NCBI GenBank assembly: GCA_914767715.1
Contig: OU612070.1
Span: 27,702,025 to 27,766,024, forward strand
Source of the DNA: Membranipora membranacea
Taxonomy: Eukaryota > Bryozoa > Gymnolaemata > Cheilostomatida > Membraniporidae
Length of the DNA: 64,000 nt
Direction of reading: 5' to 3'
A model generated the notes under the pieces. It saw only the letters and a program-made list of their open reading frames with translations. It did no database searches and was not told the origin of the DNA. How positions within the stretch are numbered: position 1 is the first letter of the stretch; every line of letters begins with the position of its first letter. The position numbers and the translations under genes are program-made. This document shows positions 57,315 through 64,000 of this stretch, piece by piece.

Positions 57315-59990
57315 GGGTCAACCTATAACCAGGAAAAAGTGCTGACTTCGATGGTATCCATCCACAAATGCTGAAACAGGGTCAAATCTTCTTTCTGATT
57401 GCCCTGCACTGCTTGTTCAACAAGGTTCCCCCAACCCATCAATGGCCATGGAATTCATCAAATCTAGTAATTTTCCGAAGAAAATCCGGGAAGACAGACT
57501 ACAAAGATGTCAGCCCATACAGACCCATCACAATCATTTTATCATTTTATCGTTTAATCATTTTAATCAACCGTTTAATCAACAATAAGCTCTCACGTTG
57601 GAAAAACACTAGAAAAAATAATGGAATAATATCTCAGATCACTAGCTGAAACCTGGTCACTAATACCAAATTCGCACTTTGGATTTAGACAGGCAAGAAG
57701 CACTTTGATGTACTTACTCAACCTTCTGGCTGAAACCACACACTACACTAAAAGCAAATTATGTACTGCTGCACTGTTCTTTGACCTGCAAAAGGCCTTT
57801 GAGACAGTCAATCACCAACATTTGCTCAACCATCCGCATGAATTAAGACTGGAAGGCAACTAGGAAAATTGAAAACAGCTGCCAACAGATACAAACCTGG
57901 ATGGTCTGTTGGAACCTACTCATCAACTACCAGAAAACAGAAATTGTGGTATTCAATGGAGCTATCACACCCCAAATTATAAATGCTACCACCATACAAA
58001 TCTCTTCCTCCTCAAAAGTTCTTGGTATAACCATTGATAACCAACTAACCTTTGAAAAACAATGCAGCATAAGTACTAAATGTCTGACACAACATATGAA
58101 ACTGTTCATCTATGCTGAGCTCAACCAAGAAACCTCAAAGAAAATACTCACACAAGTGATCATGCCAAAAAACACTGTATGGTGCCTCTCTATGGGACTG
58201 CAAGACGAAAATCTCCCTCCATACTCATATCAAACTTCTCCTCGGAGCTCATTACAACACCCCCCCCCCAGCGAATCACTTCACCTGCTGGCCAGTATCG
58301 TACCTATGAGCCTAGTCTACACCAAATAAAGATTGCAGCTAACCAGAGGAGTAGTTGAAACCGATAACTTGTCCATGCTCACACACACACCTCGTAGCTC
58401 GCTTACCTTGAAGTTCTTGTCGGACATAAAGAAGCTAGTCCATCGGACAACAAAAATAAAAAATCTACAACAATCTGATCTTAACAAGGGTAAGATCGAC
58501 AAATGCACAATTACTGAATGGACAGGCCAATGGAGTGCACAGCTCAAGAAGGGATATGCCCATATGGCCTACTCCCTGCTCTGGAACCAGAACAATTGTT
58601 CCTCAACCCACTGCCTATGAACAATAAGAGAAAAGATGTTGGAGCACTGTGTGACCTACTCAACGGCCATAGCAGGCTCCTTTCCTTTCAATATAGAATT
58701 AACCTAAAATACACCCCATTATGTACCTATTTGATAGATGAAGAAACAGCATACCACTACTTATACATGTGTGCGGACCATGAGGCTGCCAGAGCCCATA
58801 CTAACCCCTCCATGGCCAACTGGGAATCAGTCATTTGATTCTTGAATCTCACTAGAAGACTGATGTTCTGATTACCCAGTTCAGATGACAGCCAAGGCCA
58901 GGCTATAACAAGGCTATACCTCCACCGGGGAGTAACTGGCAAAGCTATAGCCTCTAGTTACAAACTGGTGCTTGAGGTTTGGTATTGCGGCGACTAGGGC
59001 CGTCTGTTGCATGTGGAATGGAGACCAGTGCCGCAGAAACGGATCTCAGCTAATACGGAGCACAATCACAGACATTACAATCTCAAATAATCACCACTCA
59101 AATACTCATGATATAATTTTTGTTATTTTCAAACCTCATACTGTATTTCATTATTATGTCTCATATAATACTTATAAAAATAATGTACAGAAAACAATTT
59201 TACTGTAGATTGTATTTTTATATGTTCTCAAATATAATCCTTTCATCTTTGCTAGCAAAAAGACGGTAACTGTAAATTGCTGAACAGGCTGAACGGACTG
59301 AACAGCTGAACAGAATTTCTCAGACTAAAATGATTTTTTGTATTCTCTTCTCTGGCTGGGAAGAGGGAGTTCATTGGGCTGACTATCACTTCTCAAACAT
59401 ATTCCTCATAACCAAATGATTTAATGGGTCATTAAGTTCCTGTTGGCACCTAATATAACCAAATGAGGGCAGGCAAATGAAGCAATCAATGTGCCAATTC
59501 TGACAAAATCTGATAGTGTTCAGGAAACCAGAAACATTATCCAGCTCAACCTTCCATCTATGAGCCAGTCTCGACAAGCTTTGTTATAGGGATGGGGGAT
59601 GGGCTGGGGTTTCCTCCCCAACAAAGCTTACCAAGACAGCAACTTTCATCCACTCACAAGTTTTCTGTGAATAAAATTGAAAGAAACCAAGGCGAATGCA
59701 AACTTAAAATAAATAAATTAATAAGCAGAATGTAAGGAATTGTCCACGCTTATGAAAAAAAAAAGCCAATCATGTAAAGAATCAAACAAATAGTCGTCTG
59801 GGAAATTCTGTTTAGCTGTTCAGTCCGTTCAGCCTGTTCAGCAATTTACAGTTACCGGCAAAAAGAGGTATTATTTTTACATTTTTCGCGTATTATTTTA
59901 TCAATATAGAGTTTATCATCATCATAGGGTCATCCCATGGTTTCTGTGAGAATTTCAATAAATTCTTATCTTATCTTATTTGGTAACATA
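57315..59990 (+). pseudogene. Decayed LINE (non-LTR retrotransposon) with 3' tail
   Basis: RT fragments in changing frames: SADFDGIHPQMLK, SGKTDYKDVSPYRPITI, LFFDLQKAFETVNHQ, and later NYQKTEIVVFNG with KVLGITIDNQLTFEKQ. The segment with the catalytic [YF]ADD motif is deleted between about 57860 and 57900. A later frame has a Cys/His cluster, ETAYHYLYMCADHEAAR, as found at the C terminus of many LINE ORF2 proteins. The 3' end is TTCTTATCTTATCTTATTT at about 59965-59985, a short tandem tail. Multiple frameshifts make it inactive. The 3' UTR is split by a MITE (59263-59857). Confidence 0.85.
59255..59865. mobile_element. MITE with about 57 bp terminal inverted repeats and 8 bp target duplication
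   Basis: CGGTAACTGTAAATTGCTGA at 59264 and its complement ending at 59857 begin inverted repeats of about 55 bp with two or three mismatches; they contain CTGAACAGGCTGAACGGACT. The word GCAAAAAG flanks the element on both sides (59255-59262 and 59858-59865), an 8 bp duplication as made by hAT-class transposases. The interior of about 480 bp has no convincing coding frame. It sits inside the LINE 3' UTR, so it inserted later than the LINE. Confidence 0.85.
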
Positions 59991-62350
59991 GGGTAACTAG
60001 CCAAAATATCCGGTGTTACCCTACTAAATAGGGCTACATGTCATGTCATGATCTATGTACTCTGCACAAACACAAATTGTTAAGGCCAATACATATATTT
60101 GTGTCCAATGTATTCACTGCCCAGACCCTCCCTGCCCAGACTAAAATCTATAGGCAAAATTGAGGAGTTGCCTCCACAAAAATAAATTGTAGGCTGAGGA
60201 CAACAATCAAAAAAGGAAAATGGTAGGGGAAAACTAAGTTTAAGATGGTTCCAAAGCTAAGACAATCAAACTAACCGGAAGCCCAGTTTTTGTAGCAGAA
60301 AGCAAAAAATAACAAATCCAGGTTTGGATATATCTCAAATTCTCTTAGAGAGCTTATTTGGTACCACTAGCTATTTCCTTTGGCTTTCTATTCTGAACCA
60401 ACTGTACCAAACACAATGTTGAACTGGTAAGTATAAATACCCCACCATCATCATAATGAAAGTAAGTGAGCCTGTCCGATTTATTTAGTCTCTCATCTAT
60501 CTGAGATCTCATCATCATCTGTCTCATGGAAGTTTACCTCAGTTGAGTTGACATAGTCCATTACACCAGCATTTGATAAGTTCTTTGCCATGAGTCATCT
60601 TATGTTATCAGTCAGCACAAAATTTGACCCTTCTAGTACCAGTTGAACAGGGGTAGGCCTAGGCTGAGAGTGAAAATAGATTGCAGTTGCATTGCTGGAC
60701 AGCTTCTTATACCTGGACGACTGAGGAAATGCTGCATCTGCTTCATTTTCAGCTTCCGTTCCAGTAAGGGGTTTCAGGCCAGCTTTGGCTCAGTGGTTAG
60801 CAGTTGACTGGCATTTTGGCGAAGGGGCCAAGACCAGGTTGGAGTAGTCAGTCTGCTGTCAGTCGGTGGGCTGTTCTATATCTAGGAAGTCACAGAGCTT
60901 TTGTCATCGGGTGCTGTAGCATTAATCTCCTGAATAAGAGAGGCTTCCAGTCCAGTGCACTCATGGGTGATGTCTTGCTTACCCAACTCAGTCTAAAGAT
61001 ATTGATCACAAGCACTGCTGAGTGTCATTCGTGATTAATGCAGTGATCAAACGATTGTCACTGTACCTGAACTCAACCTCTTTTCCCCCAGTCCCTTTTC
61101 CAGAGAGACATAACTACTGTGGGAAAAGGTGGCTTCTGAATCAGTACGCCAGCAAGCTGGAAAGTATGCCTTTGCTGTCAACATAGTTCACTGGATGATC
61201 GGGGCGGTTGACAACGTTACCTTGTAATAATGCAAGATCTATTCTAAAGTTGTATCAGCATTGCTAGCCATTGATATTAATTTGTTTTTTTTTTCAGCTT
61301 GGCTGCTTATCAGAACCACGAACAATGGATAGTCTGATGTGCCAGTGGATGCAATGATAGACAGGCAAGGTAAGATAAAAAATAATTTTGTCTTCATCCA
61401 AAATGAGTACAAGTGTTGTGAACTAAGAGGCGAGATCATTGAGTGAACCAGAATATTTGGTGTGAGGGTGAGTGGGTGTTGTTGTTTCACTGAATGAGTG
61501 TGACTGCTCAATCATAAACCTCCTGACATGTATTGTCAAACCATCAAATTGAGTTAGAATTTTTGTTCCCTTGAATTTATTTTGGTTGTTTTTATTTTGG
61601 TTTTTGTTATTTTTTGCACATCAGGGAGGACATCTTCGGATGATGGTGAATGCAAATAAAAAATTATGTCCATGATGTGTTGAAGTTTTGTGTTCTATGA
61701 ATGTTCATCTGTTTGTAGGCTAGTTTTCGATTGCACCTACAGCATGAAGAGGAAGAATGAGCATAAAATGTTGGATCATTCATTGGAGCATATTGACTAC
61801 TTAATTAACTGACAGTGTCTGCAATACATAGGTATGTACATAATTGACCTTGTGTTCAACAAGACCATGACCATTATATTCATTTTCCGTACCGATATTG
61901 CTGAAGCGAGGCATAATGGCAAACAAAACCTTGTGAGGTACCTACTAAAGACTTCAAGTTGATCATTTGCATCCAATAAAGAAGGGTAAGGTGTCAATGG
62001 TAGTATACATGGCTAGCGCTTTAACTTGAGGAAGAGGATTGCAATGTAGCTCAATGAAATTCAGTTTGATTCAATGTAATCCATCGATATGGCTTGACTG
62101 TATTTCTTACACAAAAATTAAACCTTTAAAAATCTAAGCTAGAAGTTTTTTTTTTCGTTGTAGGTGGTATAATTTGGTAGGATGTAAACTTTGTATTAAC
62201 ATTGTTTCCAAAGCAATAATAAGTTGAACTTTCTGTTATCTGTAAGAACTTAACACCTGATGCGATTTATTGTAATGTGTCTCTAACTCCTTGGTCAATC
62301 CTTGCTTGCGGATCAAATTAATTCAAGCTCCAACAGACTGCATTTTTTAG
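59991..62350. other. No confident gene; repeat-rich region
   Basis: No frame with a recognisable motif. It holds a SINE-like head at 60785-60845 and A+T-rich sequence. Short frames at 60804, 61239 and 61797 look random. Confidence 0.5.
60785..60845 (+). mobile_element. tRNA-derived SINE head
   Basis: TGGCTCAGTGGTTAGCA is an excellent A-box and D-arm match. A B-box-like GGTTGGAGT follows about 30 nt later. The intervening arm is irregular, so a functional tRNA is unlikely. Confidence 0.55.
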
Positions 62351-62355
62351 TGCCT

Positions 62356-62845
62356 TCCCCTGAGAGATAACCCCTTGAGAGATAACCCCTTGAGAGATAA
62401 CCCCTTGAGAGATAACCCCTTGAGAGATAACCCCTTGAGAGATAACCCCTTGAGAGATAACCCCTTGAGAGATAACCCCTTGAGAGATAACCCCCTGAGA
62501 GATAACCCCCTGAGAGATAACCCCTTGAGAGATAACCCCTTGAGAGATAACCCCTTGAGAGATAACCCCTTGAGAGATAACCCCTTGAGAGATAACCCCC
62601 TGAGAGATAACCCCCTGAGAGATAACCCCCTGAGAGATAACCCCTTGAGAGATAACCCCTTGAGAGATAACCCCTTGAGAGATAACCCCTTGAGAGATAA
62701 CCCCCTGAGAGATAACCCCTTGAGAGATAACCCCTTGAGAGATAACCCCTTGAGAGATAACCCCCTGAGAGATAACCCCTTGAGAGAAAACCCCTTGAGA
62801 GATAACCCCTTGAGAGATAACCCCTTGAGAGATAACCCCTTGATT
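62356..62845. repeat. 15 bp minisatellite, about 32 copies
   Basis: The unit is TTGAGAGATAACCCC, with a frequent CTGAGAGATAACCCC variant and a single GAGAGAAAAC variant. As 15 is a multiple of three, one frame reads LRDNP repeated on the plus strand and another reads LSRGY or LSGGY on the minus strand. The uniformity and lack of flanking gene structure argue against coding. One strand has GGGG every 15 bases. Confidence 0.92.
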
Positions 62846-63164
62846 GTAAATTATCCAATTACTATTGTCAGGATCACGGATGTAGTTTTGTATGTTTTCC
62901 AGAAATGGAATGGTCGCTGGGCTTCATATTGGAATTTGTTGCATGATTGCGAGTTGGCTATTTTGGAGTTGTTGGTAATGGAAGGAATTGGAAGCGATGA
63001 CGCAGTGTGATACATTCGATGGTGAGTGTTTTCAAAACAGTTTTTTATTTAGAGTGCTTGCATCCCGAAATATTATATTTGTTATTCGGAGGATCATTGA
63101 ATAACCATGAATAATCAACATAAATTCAACTTATCATGGGAGGGGGAGTGGGTCCCAACCTCCC

Positions 63165-63275
63165 TGGCTGGAAGTAGCGTTATATTATCAACCACATCCC
63201 GGTCGAGGGAAGACAATGGATGGGGTTGATAACAAAATGCCACTACAAGCAGCGCTGGCAAACCTTTGAGCACTT
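63165..63275. mobile_element. MITE family 2 copy
   Basis: GGAAGTAGCGTTATATTATC with AACCACATCCCGG on the left and GGGGTTGATAACAAAATGCC with ACTACAAGCAGCGCTGG on the right form imperfect inverted arms. It ends in TTTGAGCACTTAA, like the copy at 63685 and the GAGCGCTC end at 12452. Confidence 0.65.
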
Positions 63276-63684
63276 AACCATTGTGAATGTAAAACATCTG
63301 GTACATGTCTCCTTTGTTGTTCAGGTGTCAGGAAGTAGGTTAATTTTCTGTACTCTATCATTAGAGTATGAAATCACTTATGTAGATGGCAACATACATT
63401 GATGACACTGCATATAGATACATATGTTGTACATTGATTTATTAGTAATTAAATTTGTTCCACCAGCATAAATACCTAGTATATAAACCCTTACTGACAG
63501 ATAAATGTGGAGTTTTGATAAATGCTGATACTTTAGCAGCAGTGTTGACATACATACATACAATTTCTTCATCCTACACAATTATCACACCATAGTACAT
63601 GCAATGAACCAAGCTCATTCGTAAATAATTATTGTACTCTAATTCTGCTCATCTCTGGCAGCGTAGTTAAGTTCAATGTGGTAG

Positions 63685-63794
63685 ATTATGAAATACTACT
63701 ACCATCAACCCAGGCAACTTTTGAGCACTTAAACTACTGGCAGCCTGATGTTATTCAGCACCATAGAGTTATTATATACTATTATAACTCTATG
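63685..63794. repeat. Half MITE family 2 copy and a short fold-back
   Basis: GAAATACTACTACCATCAAC with CCAGGCAACTTTTGAGCAC is the right half of a family 2 element. Just beyond it, CATAGAGTTAT (63762-63772) pairs with 63784-63794. The same ATAGAGTTATTAT arm with its complement occurs near 1113-1153, suggesting another small fold-back family. Confidence 0.5.
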
Positions 63795-64000
63795 TGCAGC
63801 AAACAGCTTGGTTGAGGTCGAGCAGGTATGTGGATTCATATTTTTGATGCTCCTTCTTTTCGATGTCACTTCCAACACTTTTTTCCACCTAAATCTCTGG
63901 GAAAAGTCCTCAAAATCTTTACTACGTAATCAAAAGTAAGCCAATCATCATTTATCCAGGCACGAGTGTCACTTTTAGAGTTCCTTTAAAAAAATCTTTA

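Larger units (their letters stand above)
62846..64000. other. No confident gene; MITE fragments
   Basis: Contains two MITE family 2 copies (63165-63275 and 63685-63745) and a small fold-back at 63762-63794. No coding exon recognised. Confidence 0.5.

Noticed and set aside
62313..63010. ORFs with LRDNP (plus) and LSRGY (minus) repeats
   Set aside because: The 15 bp unit is a multiple of three without stops, so both strands are open by construction. No splice or promoter structure supports a gene.

Overview
This is nuclear DNA of an invertebrate-type animal. It is about 64% A+T by eye, with intron-rich genes, GT-AG splice sites, introns of 0.2-6 kb, and abundant MITEs, LINE remnants, tRNA-derived SINEs and minisatellites. 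The gene set (FERM-PTP, SPATA7, ADAM metalloproteases) is metazoan. The phylum cannot be fixed from sequence alone. There are no operons, CRISPR arrays or prokaryotic features. Exon models were built by hand from reading frame, splice sites and phase. In the five full spliced models (FERM-PTP, SPATA7, cysteine synthase, two ADAMs) every exon junction is phase-consistent and the total length is a multiple of three.

Layout. (1) 450-17093, minus: a complete 20-exon PTPN14/PTPN21 (Pez) homologue, with an N-terminal FERM domain, a long linker with a PPVY motif, and a C-terminal PTP domain that has the Cys/Arg P-loop but an altered WPD loop. (2) 19316-31497, plus: a complete 12-exon SPATA7 homologue, divergent from the PTP gene. 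SPATA7 and PTPN21 are also neighbours in the human genome, so this looks like conserved microsynteny. (3) 24635-27794, plus: a two-exon BED-finger/hAT-derived gene with a long intact frame, inside SPATA7 intron 8. (4) 32819-38322, minus: a nine-exon PLP-dependent cysteine synthase with a likely mitochondrial presequence; its first intron carries a LINE remnant. (5) 40907-45176 and 46227-51458, minus: two tandemly duplicated ADAM metalloprotease-disintegrin genes with the same eight-exon structure and intron phases. (6) about 52476-55885, minus: part of an NHL-repeat (beta-propeller) gene, interrupted by a 1.7 kb minisatellite with a 31 bp unit and an 18-unit higher-order repeat. (7) 56-64 kb: mostly transposon debris: a decayed LINE with a (TCTTA)n-like tail, a MITE with about 57 bp inverted repeats nested in its 3' UTR, a SINE, and a 15 bp minisatellite.

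The genes do not form an obvious pathway. The PTP gene would act in junctional/Hippo-type signalling, SPATA7 at the ciliary connecting zone, the cysteine synthase in mitochondrial sulfur metabolism, and the ADAMs as membrane-anchored sheddases. The most notable points are the PTP-SPATA7 linkage, the loss of the PTP general-acid residue, the intact domesticated hAT gene in a SPATA7 intron, the animal cysteine synthase, and several hairpin MITE and minisatellite structures.
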